A stretch of 64,000 nt of DNA from Roseiarcus sp963767245 (lineage in GTDB: Bacteria; Pseudomonadota; Alphaproteobacteria; Rhizobiales; Beijerinckiaceae). The notes under the pieces were generated by a model. The model was not told where the DNA came from. It did no database searches and worked only from the letters and a program-made list of their open reading frames with translations. The position numbers were made by a program, and so were the translations under genes. Each line of letters begins with the position of its first letter. Position 1 is the first letter of the stretch. Below are positions 1 to 9,683 of this stretch, piece after piece. The DNA is taken from the NCBI GenBank assembly GCA_963767245.1, contig CAVYDG010000015.1, positions 12,274 through 76,273 on the forward strand. The letters are read 5' to 3'.

Positions 1-1493
1 CGCTGCATCGCGTAGATCCCAGACGCGCGCGCATCGATCAGCCAAGCGTCCAACCCCTCCGCCGTTCCACCGCGAAGCAGGCCTCGAAACCGCATCGCCA
101 GGCGCCGCATCGCTGTGAACTCGGCGGACGCCGCTTTCAGCGCATCGACGTTGGCGACCTGCCGGGCGGTCATCTGGCCGCGGGGTTTGACGCAAAGCGC
201 CGCAGCGGTGAGCGGCGAGATCACCCGACCGGTCATTGGATCCAGCGTTCGCACACGGACCGGGGCTGGCTCCTCCTGCTCGTCACCCTCGAGAGAAGGC
301 TCGCCGCTGCGCCAGGGTGCAAGGAAACGCGCCAGATGACTGAAGGACCCGGTATAGCCGCGATGGCGTATCTCGGCGAACAAGTGCCGGACTTTGGTAA
401 TGCCTTCGGCCCACCGCCGTTCCAGCAGAACGCCGAAATACGCCGGGGTGGAAGGGGTTGACGCCATTGTGTTGCGGTCCGGCAAATCGATGCGACGGAC
501 CCACCGTTCGACCCGTCGGCGACCAAGACCGAGCTTGTGGGCGATCTCCCCGACGGAACTGCCCCCTTCAAAAAGAGCCCGGATCTCGTCGAATAGCTGT
601 TGCCGGACAGCCCGGCGCCCACGGCGCATCAAGCGCGTCTGCGTGACAGCGTCAGAGGCACAATCCGACTGCGCCAGAAGCGGCAACGTAGCCTGACTAT
701 CGTCAGGATTGACGTGAGACTCCGGAATCGGCGCCTCATAGCCGCCAAGCTGTCGCTCAATGGTCTCGCGGAAGTTCTGCAGCAGATGAAAACGATCAGC
801 GACCTGCCTCGCCTGCGGCGCGCCCTCACGCGCGGCCTCCGCATAGAGGCCAGCACGATCGCGGCTGACCACCTCCACGTCCGGGTGATCCTTGAACCAA
901 CTGGCCGTGGTCGCCGCCGAACGATCCACCAGCACGTCCACCACCTCACGACGCTCCAGGTCAACGATGATCGTCCCGTAGTTGGAGCCCTTCCGCCACG
1001 CCCAATCATCGACGCCAGCCACATGGACGGCGGCCACGGCGCTGCTTTCGGACCGAGCCCTGGCGTGCTTCCTCAGGCCGGCCAGGATCGTCGTGTCGCT
1101 GACCGGCATCCCGAGCCGTCTCATCAGCCGCTCCGAGGGCCGTCCGCCAGCGCTATGGCCAAGCAGCCGGACGATTCCCGCCAGGCGGGCGGTCCGGCGC
1201 GCGAACGGCGCCGCAAAACTCGGCACGCGCTCGGTGAAGATGCGCCGATCACACAGCTGGTTTCGACACCTCCAGCGCCCGAGGCGGGCATTAACAATGA
1301 CCGGCGCTCCTTGCGCGGATAGATCCCAGAGCGTTCGCCAGTAAGTGCTGTGGCGCGATTTGGACTGTGCGCCGCATCCCGGGCAGAAGGTCGGCTGCCG
1401 GCTGTCCACCGTGACCGTCCACGCCCGCTCGCGCCGTTCGACGCCTACGACGTTCAAGCCTGCCCCGGGTGACCATGTAATCGATGTTTTCAT
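1..1493 (-). CDS. ISL3-family transposase, C-terminus cut by window edge
   Basis: Reading the minus strand from the ATG at 1493 gives one frame that stays open to base 1 (about 497 codons). The N-terminus has paired cysteines (CPGC near residue 35, then CRNQLC) as in the zinc-binding region of ISL3 transposases. A DDE-type core follows, with VDDWAWRKG near residue 160, then VSRDRAGLYAEAAREGA and RQVADRFHLLQNFRE, all typical of this family. A helix-turn-helix stretch (VGEIAHKLGLGRRRVERWV) lies in the insertion region. The end of the protein is outside the window. It would catalyse cut-and-paste movement of its own element. A partial palindrome (TTGCAC at 1568, GTGCAA at 1599) just upstream may mark the element end. 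Confidence 0.88.
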   Translation of the reverse strand, partial: MKTSITWSPGAGLNVVGVERRERAWTVTVDSRQPTFCPGCGAQSKSRHSTYWRTLWDLSAQGAPVIVNARLGRWRCRNQLCDRRIFTERVPSFAAPFARRTARLAGIVRLLGHSAGGRPSERLMRRLGMPVSDTTILAGLRKHARARSESSAVAAVHVAGVDDWAWRKGSNYGTIIVDLERREVVDVLVDRSAATTASWFKDHPDVEVVSRDRAGLYAEAAREGAPQARQVADRFHLLQNFRETIERQLGGYEAPIPESHVNPDDSQATLPLLAQSDCASDAVTQTRLMRRGRRAVRQQLFDEIRALFEGGSSVGEIAHKLGLGRRRVERWVRRIDLPDRNTMASTPSTPAYFGVLLERRWAEGITKVRHLFAEIRHRGYTGSFSHLARFLAPWRSGEPSLEGDEQEEPAPVRVRTLDPMTGRVISPLTAAALCVKPRGQMTARQVANVDALKAASAEFTAMRRLAMRFRGLLRGGTAEGLDAWLIDARASGIYAMQ

Positions 1494-1609
1494 CGCCCCT
1501 TGCTGCCGCATACCGTCGCAAGGTGCCAGCCGGCCAGCATCATCGGGAGCGTCGCACCCGGCGTCGCTTGCACCAAGAGTCAATCAGACCCAGATTTCGT
1601 GCAACGTGA

Positions 1610-1999
1610 CACTGGAAGCGCGTTGCCTTCCTACGCTCGATCCTAGAGGAGGATGTCGCCAATGGCCTTACTCCGTCGCCGACCGATGAGTGGCCCTGGC
1701 AGCGCGTGTCTTGCGCGAGCGAGGGGGACTACAAGTTGATCTATTTCGGAGAGCATCAGCCGGCACTCTGGGCCGCCGGCTTGCCGAAGGACGATCGCGA
1801 CTATGACGTCGACGTCATCGACGCATGGAACATGACGATCGAGCCGGCCAAGCGCGTCCCATGTCCGGTCTATCCGCGGCTGCGACAGCGTGGGGGCGCA
1901 CTGACCGAGTCGAAACCAATCGCGGCCTTCGCGGTCGAAATGCAGCCCAAGCCCTACCGAGCCATACGCATCCGCCCCGCGCGACCCGCAGGGCGATAA
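1610..1999 (+). pseudogene. 3' remnant of apiosidase-like glycoside hydrolase (DUF5605 tail)
   Basis: The frame is open from just after a stop at 1607-1609 to the stop at 1999 and has no plausible start. Its C-terminal part, with DYKLIYFGEHQPALW, DVDVIDAWNMTI and PYRAIRIRPA, matches the DUF5605 domain that ends apiosidase-like / DUF4038-type sugar hydrolases. The catalytic barrel is missing, apparently lost at the ISL3 element end immediately to the left. It directly precedes a sugar-ABC ATPase gene, which fits a former glycoside uptake and hydrolysis operon. The family call comes from recalled domain patterns, not a search. Confidence 0.6.
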
Positions 2000-2024
2000 G
2001 GCGACAACAGGAGGACTTCGTCCC

Positions 2025-3095
2025 ATGTCGTCCGTTCAGATCCGTGACGTCCGCAAATCATTCGGCGCCGTGTCGATCATTCAAGGCGTGACCGTCGACA
2101 TCGCCGATGGAGAGTTCGTCGTGCTCGTCGGGCCCTCCGGCTGCGGCAAGTCGACTCTGCTGCGCATGGTCGCGGGCCTTGAAACAATCACCGCCGGCGA
2201 AATCGCAATCGATGGCCGTGTGGTCAACAAGCTCGAACCGAAAGAGCGCGACATTGCCATGGTGTTCCAGAACTATGCGCTCTATCCGCAGATGACGGTA
2301 GCGCAAAATCTCGGCTTCGCTCTGGAACTAGCCCGGCTGGGCAAGGACGAGATAAAGCGGAAAGTCGCAGCGGCCGCTGCCTCGCTCGGGCTCGAACCGC
2401 TACTCGGCCGCTATCCGAGGCAATTGTCCGGCGGTCAGCGACAGCGCGTGGCCATGGGGCGCGCAATCGTGCGCGATCCGAAGGTATTCCTGTTTGACGA
2501 GCCGCTATCCAATCTCGACGCGAAACTCCGGGTTCAGGTGAGGGGCGAGATTAAGGAGCTCCAACGCCGCCTGAAAACGACGACGATCTACGTCACCCAT
2601 GATCAAGTCGAGGCGATGACGATGGGCGATAAAATCGTGGTCCTCAACGGCGGACGCGTCGAGCAGATTGGTGCCCCTCTAGACCTCTATGACCATCCCG
2701 CAAATAGGTTCGTCGCGACCTTTCTCGGTTCGCCTGCGATGAATCTGATCGAGGGGACGATTGATGGCGCCGGAACGCGGCTCATGCTGCCTGACGGACA
2801 TTCGGCCACGATAGGGTCAACGCCAGCAGCATGGGCCGGACGCAAGGTCTTGTTCGGCATTCGGCCCGAGGCGGTCCGGTTTGATCCGGAAGCGGAGCTC
2901 GAGTCCGTCGTTTCTCTCGTCGAACCGACGGGCTCGGAGACTCATCTAATCGCGCATGCGGGCGAGACTGAGATCGTGGCGGTGTTAAAGGAGCGGATGC
3001 GGATCTATGAAGGCGAAACTGTAAAGCTCTCGTTCGACACCGCGCAAGCGCACTTCTTCGATCCTGAATCCGGCCAAAGACTATCCCTTTCGTGA
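2025..3095 (+). CDS. ugpC: Sugar ABC transporter ATP-binding protein, UgpC/MsmK/MalK type
   Basis: A 356-residue cytoplasmic ATPase that powers a CUT1-class carbohydrate importer. Visible motifs are Walker A GPSGCGKST near residue 38, the Q-loop VFQNYALYPQMTV, the signature LSGGQRQRVAMGRAI, Walker B VFLFDEPLSNLDAKLR and the switch histidine in YVTHDQVEAMT. A TOBE/MalK-like C-terminal region follows from about residue 240. Length is normal for the family. A strong AGGAGG lies 8 bases before the ATG. No permease or binding-protein gene lies next to it. ATPases of this type often serve several importers, so it could serve the permeases near 60-62 kb, but that is inference. Confidence 0.93.
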   Translation: MSSVQIRDVRKSFGAVSIIQGVTVDIADGEFVVLVGPSGCGKSTLLRMVAGLETITAGEIAIDGRVVNKLEPKERDIAMVFQNYALYPQMTVAQNLGFALELARLGKDEIKRKVAAAAASLGLEPLLGRYPRQLSGGQRQRVAMGRAIVRDPKVFLFDEPLSNLDAKLRVQVRGEIKELQRRLKTTTIYVTHDQVEAMTMGDKIVVLNGGRVEQIGAPLDLYDHPANRFVATFLGSPAMNLIEGTIDGAGTRLMLPDGHSATIGSTPAAWAGRKVLFGIRPEAVRFDPEAELESVVSLVEPTGSETHLIAHAGETEIVAVLKERMRIYEGETVKLSFDTAQAHFFDPESGQRLSLS

Positions 3096-4476
3096 CCCGG
3101 TCGCGCAGTCAAAACTCGGAAGGCGAAATGCCGGGCCGGACACGAAGTGGTGATTGGCGGCTGGAGCACGACGGAGGGTGCTTTTCGTTCGCTGCTGGTC
3201 GGGGTGCATCGGGGCGATCAATTTGTCTATATCGGCAGGGTTGGCACCGGCTATAGCGAGTCCAAGGTCAAGCAACTGCTTCCGCGACTGAAAGCTATGG
3301 AAGTCGCGACCTCTCCGTTCACTGGGATAGGCGCCCCGGAAAGAGGCGGGCGTCCATTGGCTCAAGCCAGAGCTCGTCGCCGAGATCGAATTCGCGGGCT
3401 GGACGGGCGACGGCATGGTGCGCCAGGCCGCCTTCAAAGGACTACGCGAGGACAAGCCAGCGTCCGAGGTCGAAACCCAGACGCCCGCGCCGGCCGAGAC
3501 CGTCTCGCTCGCCAATCCGGCGTCGGCCCGAGCGCGGAAAGCCAGGCCGTCTGATGAAAAAAAACCGCTCGTCATGGGTGTACTCATCTCCAAGCCCGAG
3601 AAGCCACTGTGGCCTGACGCGGGCGATGGCGATCCGGTCACCAAGCTCGACCTCGCGCGCTACTTCGAGGCGGTGGGGCCGTGTATGATGCGCCATATCG
3701 AAGGACGTCCCTGCTCGATCATTAGGGTTCCCGATGGCATTGGCGGGGAGCAATTCTTCCAGCGCCATGCCATGTTTGGGATGTCGAATCTCCTCGACCT
3801 CGTCACCGTCTTCGGCGACCGCAAGCCCTATCTTCAAATCGACCGACTCGAGGGGCTGGCGGCGGTGGCTCAAGTCGCCGCGCTTGAGTTACACCCGTGG
3901 AACTGCCAGCCCACGCAGCCCGAAATCCCCGGTCGCCTCGTTTTTGACCTGGATCCCGGACCAGACGTGCCTTTCTCGGCTGTCGTCGTTGCGGCAAAGG
4001 AAATGCGGGAGCGGCTGGATGCACTTGGCCTTGTAAGCTTCTGTAAGACGACAGGCGGCAAAGGATTGCACGTTGTCACCCCCCTGGCACTCGCCAAGAA
4101 GAACGCGCTAACCTGGCCGGAGGCCAAGAGCTTCGCCCGTGAGGTCTGCCTGCAACTGGCGCGAGAAGACCCCGATCGCTATATTCTCAACATGGCGAAG
4201 CGCTTGCGCGGCGGCCGAATCTTTCTTGACTATTTTCGCAATGACCGCATGGCGACCGCCGTCGCCCCCTTGTCACCCCGCGCCCGTCCGGGCGCGACCG
4301 TTTCGATGCCGTTGACCTGGGCGCAGCTGCAGCCGGACCTCGATGCAAAGCGCTTCACCGTGCGTTCCGTACCGGCCCTCCTCCGGAAGACCAAGGCGTG
4401 GGGGGACTACTACGACGGCGAACGGGCACTCGCGGATGCGATCAAGCGTCTGGGCAAGGGGAGCCGAGCAGCTTAG
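3096..4476 (+). pseudogene. ligD: Truncated, frameshifted DNA ligase D (OB fold plus polymerase domain)
   Basis: LigD carries out bacterial non-homologous end joining with Ku. Here the frame begins directly after the ugpC stop with ligase OB-domain sequence (CRAGHEVVIGGWSTTEGAF, IYIGRVGTG-like). The phosphoesterase and adenylation regions are absent. A one-base shift near 3334-3340 breaks the frame between TGIGAP and the expected KEAGVHWLKPELVAEIEF. The polymerase/primase domain then continues intact, with KPEKPLWPD, DLARYFEAVGP, LVFDLDPGPDVPF (catalytic DLD) and KTTGGKGLHVVTPL. No ku gene is in the window. Since the 5' half is missing, a functional LigD is unlikely; a stand-alone polymerase-like product from an internal start (GTG 3415) remains possible. 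Confidence 0.85.
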
Positions 4477-4562
4477 AAATGGATCATATCATGGTTCAGG
4501 CGCGCGAACGGATCGCCGGACCGACAACGACCGTCCGGGTTAACGCGGCGCCGAAAGCCTGA

Positions 4563-5694
4563 AGTAGGAGCCGCGTCATAGTCGCTCGCCGGCCAACCCA
4601 GGACCACGAGAAAGCTCCTTCCCGCAAACCTGCGACGAAGACGAAGCAAGAAGGAGAGTTCCCGCTTCCGCTCGAGACGGCGCCGCTGGAGGCGAAGTCT
4701 GCAGAGCGGCTCCCGCAAGGGGCGGACGCCTGGCAGTACGAACCTAAATGGGATGGCTTTCGGTGTCTCGCCTTCAAGGCGGGAAGGGCCGTAGATTTGC
4801 GCGCCAAATCGGGCAAGTCACTCGGTCGATATTTTCCAGAAGTGGTCGCAATGCTGGCCACGCTTACCTCGGAGCGATTCGTCCTCGATGGCGAGTTAGT
4901 CATCGAGGTCGACGGGCGGCTTGCTTTCGATGCTTTGCAGATGCGGTTGCATCCCGCCGAGAGTTCGCATCCGAAGGCTTTCCGCGGACATTCCTGCACG
5001 ACTTGTCGTCTTTGACATTTTGGCGGCGCCGGATGGCTCTGTCACCATTGACCGGCCCCTCAAGCAACGTCGTCATTTGTTGGAAGCCCTCATGGCTTAT
5101 GAGGAGATCCCAAAAAGGTTCATTATCTCTCCCGCCACGACCGATTTGGCCATTGCGGAAACATGGCTGCGTGATGCGGGCCACGGCGCAATGGATGGCG
5201 TGATTGCAAAGGAACTGGCGCGCGCCTACGAGCCTGGCCAACGGACGATGATTAAGGTGAAGCACCTTAGGACGGCTGACTGCGTTGTCGGCGGCTTCCG
5301 CTATGAAAACGGCGGCCGGAAAGTCGGATCCCTGCTCCTCGGGCTCTATGACGCCCAAGGCAAGCTCGATCATGTCGGCTTCACCGCCACCATCACAGAC
5401 AAGGAACGACCAAGCTTGACCAAGCGGGTCGAGGCGCTCCGCGAGGGACCCGGCTTCACCGGAAAAGCCCCTGGTGGTCCGAGCCGCTGGAGCACCGAGC
5501 GAAGCGGGGAATGGGAGCCGTTGCGACCGGAGCTCGTCGTTGAGGTGCGGTTCGACCATGTCACCGGCAATCGATTTCGCCACGGAACGAAGTTGGTGCG
5601 CTGGCGCCCGGACAAGGCGCCGCATCAATGCACGTTCGAGCAAATCAGGGCTCCCAACGCGGATCCGGTGGGCGTTCCAAAGACACTCGGATAG
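4563..5694 (+). pseudogene. ligC: Frameshifted ATP-dependent DNA ligase, LigC-like
   Basis: Adenylation-domain motif I is visible as WQYEPKWDGFR near 4736, followed by KSGKSLGRYFPEVV and RFVLDGELVIE. A one-base shift near 4960 moves the frame, after which ARLVVFDILAAPDG, MDGVIAKELARAYEPG and the motif V region MIKVKHLRTADCVVGG continue to the stop at 5694. No ATG or GTG precedes the homologous region in the first frame, so the start is also lost. It follows the ligD remnant on the same strand, so this was once an end-joining locus. Length of the conceptual product (about 350 residues) fits stand-alone LigC ligases. Confidence 0.8.
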
Positions 5695-5990
5695 TCATTT
5701 GGCGGCCGCTTTGTCCGCCCCGTTTGACGAACATCTTTCATGCTTGATTGTCCGGGCGCGCTTTCTCGTGAGCCCGAGTTCGAGCGCGCCATCTGCTTCG
5801 CGCCCGCTCCAGTCCTTGGGCGCACGACCTTTTTTGTCGACTTGATCTTACGCCTGTTCAGCAGGACTGCGGTATGCTGCGCCCGCTGAGAGGTCCCCGT
5901 TTTCCTGCAAAAGGCGACCGCTCTTTGAGCGAATTGATTATTGCGCTCTGGCGTACACCCAATCCACTGCCGAATTGGAGACTCGCAGCG

Positions 5991-6926
5991 TCACCCCGCA
6001 ATCGGCAGATCGTCTCTGACGCGCCCGCCGACGGTCGCCATGAAGCTTGCGGAAAACGCGCCAATCAGCAGCGATATGAACGCCCACAGGGCCACATAGA
6101 CGCCGGTTTTGCGCGCGGCATCGGCTGCGGCTTTCGCAATGTCGATCGCCTTATCCTTCGCGTTCTTCGCCTGTTCGACCACCTCGGACACCCGCTTATC
6201 CGCGTCCGCTTGGCTCAAGCCAGTACGGGCCGCTACGACCTGTGCAACGTAAGCCTTGTCTGCAGCCGGCATCTCGCCGGATAGGGCGTCGGTAGTAAGA
6301 ATTCGTCCCACCTCAGCCCGCGCCGCGGCTGGATCGCCCGAGGTATCCGGATGATCAGTGCGAAATAGCATGTCAGTAAAATACGCTGCCGAGCTCCCCT
6401 CGCTTGAGGCCGCCTGACCGGCAGTTTGAGCCGCCGGTGCCCCGACCGCAGTTCCGGCGGCCCCTAGGGCGGCGCCGCCCGCGTGCGCGGCTCCGCTCAC
6501 TACGGACGCCGCGCCGGACGTCAGCAGCCACGCGGTTACAATCGCGCCCACACCCCAGACGATGAGGCCGTGGGCCGTGTCGCGAAAATAGACCTCATCT
6601 GTGTGGACGCTGACCCAACGAGTGCGCAGGCGACCCGCCAGATAACCGCCGACTCCCGATGCGAACAGTTGAACAGCGATGAACCAGGCCGCGGCGAGGA
6701 TACCGAAGGCCGTAACCGAGACGTTGTTGTTGGACCACGGAGAGACTGATACGAGGCCGATGCCGGCGCCGAGCATTAGCAGCGCAAGAGATAGAGCCGA
6801 CGCGACAAACGCGCCCGCAATAATCGCACCCCACGACACCGCCGAGGCCCCGCTTTCAAGACCGCCTGGTTCTTCTTGCGCATTCAACATGGCATTGGAA
6901 CGGGCATTCAAAGCCGCGTTGGACAT
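5991..6926 (-). CDS. Conserved inner-membrane protein of unknown function
   Basis: 311 residues. The opening motif SWGAIIAGAFVASALSLALL followed by GAGIGLVSVSPW is typical of a widespread alphaproteobacterial membrane family, sometimes labelled 'PhnA-like', with no established role. Four or so hydrophobic segments are visible: residues about 30-55, 70-100, 118-150 and 275-305. An Ala/Gly-rich stretch precedes a charged loop that may lie in the periplasm or cytoplasm. AAGGAG stands 6 bases before the ATG. It is a single gene with no partner on its strand apart from the tiny peptide gene upstream. Confidence 0.8.
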   Translation of the reverse strand: MSNAALNARSNAMLNAQEEPGGLESGASAVSWGAIIAGAFVASALSLALLMLGAGIGLVSVSPWSNNNVSVTAFGILAAAWFIAVQLFASGVGGYLAGRLRTRWVSVHTDEVYFRDTAHGLIVWGVGAIVTAWLLTSGAASVVSGAAHAGGAALGAAGTAVGAPAAQTAGQAASSEGSSAAYFTDMLFRTDHPDTSGDPAAARAEVGRILTTDALSGEMPAADKAYVAQVVAARTGLSQADADKRVSEVVEQAKNAKDKAIDIAKAAADAARKTGVYVALWAFISLLIGAFSASFMATVGGRVRDDLPIAG

Positions 6927-6972
6927 AGAAGCTCCTTGGAAATCGAGAGTGAAGGCAGAGGACGACGCAGTG

Positions 6973-7050
6973 TCAGTGGTACAAAAGAGCGATGATTATG
7001 ATTATGGGAATTGGCACGCCAAGCAGCCAAAGCAGTATCGAGCGGCCCAT
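6973..7050 (-). CDS. 25-residue hydrophobic membrane peptide
   Basis: ATG at 7050, stop at 6973. The peptide begins MGRSILLWLLGVPIP and continues with a run of isoleucines to a short LLYH end. The pattern (a single membrane span with a GIPIPII-like core) matches very short conserved peptides that I recall from Hyphomicrobiales. An excellent Shine-Dalgarno, AAGGAGG, lies 7 bases before the ATG, which is the main reason to believe it is translated. It sits 46 bases upstream of the membrane protein on the same strand and could be co-transcribed with it. Function unknown. Confidence 0.6.
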   Translation of the reverse strand: MGRSILLWLLGVPIPIIIIIALLYH

Positions 7051-7130
7051 GTGCGCCTCCTTTTTGTTTCAGTTTTCGAATCGTGGCGCCTATTAAACGG
7101 GCAAGCTATCGGTTTCGTTCCGCGATAATC

Positions 7131-7498
7131 TCACCACGTCTCGAATGCTCGCTTGACCTTCTCCAGGAAGGCTGCCCGCTTCTCAGCGGTGGAATGGTCC
7201 ATATCGTAATAGGCGAGGTAATCGCAGCGAACGGCGTGGCCTGGCACTGACCGCACGAGGCGCTTCACCACGCGCTTGGGCGGATCTCCAAGCAAGAACG
7301 TAGTCGAGCGATTAGCGCCATAGGTGCAAACCGCAGCGAGCTTTCGCAGCTTCGGCAAGTTCGGGGCCGGCGCGCCGTCGGGGCCGGTCGTAAAGCTTAC
7401 TCCCGGAATGAAGACGCGGTCGAAGAAGCCTTTTAGGATCGCAGGAAACCCCTCGTTCCAAACCGGATAGATGAGAACCAGCGCTTCTACCGCCAATA
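7131..7498 (-). pseudogene. NAD(P)H-dependent flavodoxin-fold oxidoreductase, 5' end lost at IS3
   Basis: The C-terminal 122 residues are present. They include YPVWNEGFPAILKGFFDRVF, the signature segment of the Flavodoxin_2 / KefF-MdaB quinone-reductase family, and CTYGANRSTTFLLGDPP further on. The N-terminal FMN-phosphate binding segment is missing because homology stops about 20 bases from the IS3 inverted repeat at 7520. Only a weak TTG is available as a start. The lost part does not reappear on the other side of the insertion, so a deletion accompanied it. Confidence 0.75.
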
Positions 7499-7585
7499 GC
7501 CGTGTCCGACGTCAGCGCCTTTGAGACAGCGTGAGGTTTTCAAGTAGGGAGGATTTCTGGATCATCGTAGCCGCAAGGAGCGAAG

Positions 7586-7960
7586 ATGAGACAGAAATCC
7601 GGGCCGGAAAAGCAGCCGGCGGAAGACGCGATCAGGGACATTCGGCGCGCGACGCGTCGACACTTTTCAGCTGAAGAGAAGATCCGCATCGTGCTGGAAG
7701 GGCTACGCGGAGAGGAGAGCATAGCCGAGCTCTGCCGCCGCGAGGGCATCGCCTCATCGATGTACTATGGCTGGTCGAAGGAGTTCCTTGAGGCCGGTAA
7801 AAGGCGGCTCGCCGGCGACACGGCGCGCGCTGCGACCTCTGACGAGGTGAAGGATCTTCGGCGCGAGGCGCAAGCCTTGAAGGAGGTCGTCGCCGATCTG
7901 ACCCTCGAAAACCGACTGCTCAAAAAAAGCATGATCGCGGATGGGGGAGACGAGGCATGA
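7586..7960 (+). CDS. IS3-family transposase OrfA (HTH protein)
   Basis: 124 residues. It has a helix-turn-helix of the Tnp_1/IS3 type (RHFSAEEKIRIVLEGLRGEE then ELCRREGIASSMYYGWSKEF) and a C-terminal leucine-zipper-like coil (EVKDLRREAQALKEVVADL, NRLLKKSM). OrfA recognises the element ends. Its stop overlaps the orfB start (ATGA at 7957), so orfB would be made by translational coupling rather than by the usual -1 frameshift of IS3 elements. Confidence 0.92.
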   Translation: MRQKSGPEKQPAEDAIRDIRRATRRHFSAEEKIRIVLEGLRGEESIAELCRREGIASSMYYGWSKEFLEAGKRRLAGDTARAATSDEVKDLRREAQALKEVVADLTLENRLLKKSMIADGGDEA

Positions 7961-8942
7961 GATATTCCGCATCCGACAAGATCGAGATCATCCGGCTGGT
8001 CGAGCAATCCCATTTGCCGGCTCGACGCACGCTGGAGAAACTCGGCACTCCCAGATCGTCTTTCTACCGCTGGTATGATCGGTATCAAGGCGGCGGACCG
8101 GAAGGCCCTCGCGGATCGCCCCTCACGGCCGGATCGGGTCTGGAACCGCATCCCAGAGGCTATCCGCAGCCAGATTGTCGACCTGGCGCTGGATCAACCC
8201 GAGCTCAGCCCGCGGGAACTGGCGGTGCGCTTCACCGACGAGGCAGAATATTTTCGTCTCAGAGGCGTCGGTCTATCGGCTTCTGAAAGCGCACGATCTT
8301 ATCACCAGCCCGGCTTACATCGTCATCAAAGCGGCCGAGGAATTCAGGGACAAGACCACGGCGCCCAACCAGCTCTGGCAGACCGACTTCACCTATCTCA
8401 AGATCACGGGCTGGGGCTGGTACTACCTCTCGACCGTGCTGGACGACTTCTCGCGCTTCATTATCGCCTGGAAGCTCTGCGCGACGATGAAAGCGCAGGA
8501 CGTCACGGCCACACTCGATCTGGCGCTCGCGGCCTCCGGGCTCGATCACATGACCGTCGTTCACCGACCGCGCCTGCTGTCGGATAACGGCTCGTCATAT
8601 GTCGCGAGCGATCTGGCCGATTGGCTGGACAAGCAGAACATCGAGCATGTCCGCGGAGCGCCCTACCATCCGCAGACCCAGGGCAAAATCGAGCGCTGGC
8701 ATCAAACGCTCAAGAACCGCATCCTGCTTGAGCACTACTACCTGCCCGGCGATCTCGAACGCCAGGTCGCCGCCTTCGTGGCGCACTACAACCATGCCCG
8801 CTATCACGAGAGCCTCGACAATCTTACCCCGGCTGACGTCTACTTCGGGCGCGCTGAGGCCATCCTCCTCAAACGCGAAAGGATCAAACGCCAGACAATC
8901 GCAAACCGTCGTCGCTTGCAGCATCAACTGAAAGCCGCATAA
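7957..8942 (+). pseudogene. IS3-family transposase OrfB with two +1 frameshifts
   Basis: This is the catalytic integrase-core protein. The N-terminal HTH frame breaks near 8102 (an apparent extra G in GAAGGCCC). The second segment (KALADRPSRPDRVWNRIPEA, ELSPRELAVRFTDE) breaks near 8253. The third frame then carries the DDE core: QLWQTDFTYL, LLSDNGSSY and GKIERWHQTLKNR. All catalytic residues are present but the protein cannot be read as one piece, so the element should not transpose by itself. Confidence 0.88.
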
Positions 8943-9326
8943 TCTCAATCACAGATGATCCAGAGCCTCCCTTCTGGAAGCCGGCAATATGTCTCAAATC
9001 ATCTGACGACGGACACCCGGCGCTTGCTGCGTTGAGGAAATAGACTGGCGCTATTCGGCTTTGGCAATGGCAATCGGAGCAATACGCGCGCGCGGGACGA
9101 CTTGATGCGACCGATACGCGCGCGCGTGCGCGCTAGTTCGATGACCGAGGCTTCCAGCCGCGCTGAGAGACGGCTGGCGCTATCCCCATCTGACATGTTC
9201 GCTTAACGTCGATCGAGACGCCTCGGCGACTGACTCGACCGCCTCCGCAAATCGCGCCACACCGACACCGCTCCCGGGGTGAAACCCCAGACGGCAACAG
9301 TCGTGTAGAGGGCGCTCTTGTGTTCT

Positions 9327-9572
9327 CTAATGACAGGTATGGTAGTGAACGTGGCCATATCGGTCGTGGTAGCGGCAGCGATGGCCAGGACCGCCGAGCA
9401 CAGAGCCGGGCCGAGTCGCCACCGCGCCTACAGCGCCGCCGACCACTGCTCCGACCGGACCGCCGATCGCTGCGCCCGCGACGACGCCGCCGGCCGTCCC
9501 CACGGTCTGCGTGGGGGTGGCGCAAGCGCCAAGCGCAAGGCACCCCAACGCAACAAGAGCGATTTTGTTCAT
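9327..9572 (-). CDS. Small glycine-zipper lipoprotein
   Basis: 81 residues. The N-terminus MNKIALVALGCLALGAC is a lipoprotein signal with a lipobox ending at the cysteine, so it should be lipidated and anchored in the outer or inner membrane. A glycine-zipper stretch follows (GTAGGVVAGAAIGGPVGAVV). The C-terminus is rich in His and Tyr (HDRYGHVHYHTCH), which could bind metal. GGGAGGA precedes the ATG by 7 bases. Such proteins are common in Hyphomicrobiales; the role is unknown. Confidence 0.75.
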   Translation of the reverse strand: MNKIALVALGCLALGACATPTQTVGTAGGVVAGAAIGGPVGAVVGGAVGAVATRPGSVLGGPGHRCRYHDRYGHVHYHTCH

Positions 9573-9683
9573 ACCTGATCCTCCCTGCCGACACTGATAA
9601 TCGATAACAGAAAAAAGCGGTCTTTGCTCCGCAATTTATCTAGAGAAACACTCACCGGTATCTGACCGCCACCCTTCAGATGC

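Larger units (their letters stand above)
7520..8998 (+). mobile_element. IS3-family insertion sequence, degenerate
   Basis: The element is bounded by imperfect terminal inverted repeats. Both ends read TTTGAGACA outward-in (7520-7528, and the complement at 8990-8998), followed after a less conserved stretch by AGGGAGG and TCTGGATCATC. It carries orfA (7586-7960) and a frameshifted orfB (7957-8942). I see no clear target-site duplication: the left flank ends GCC and the right flank begins TCA. The left flank is a truncated oxidoreductase gene. Confidence 0.85.

Noticed and set aside
600..1322. 240-residue plus-strand open frame
   Set aside because: Lies opposite the ISL3 transposase frame that reads through from 1493 to the window edge; Arg/Pro-rich shadow.
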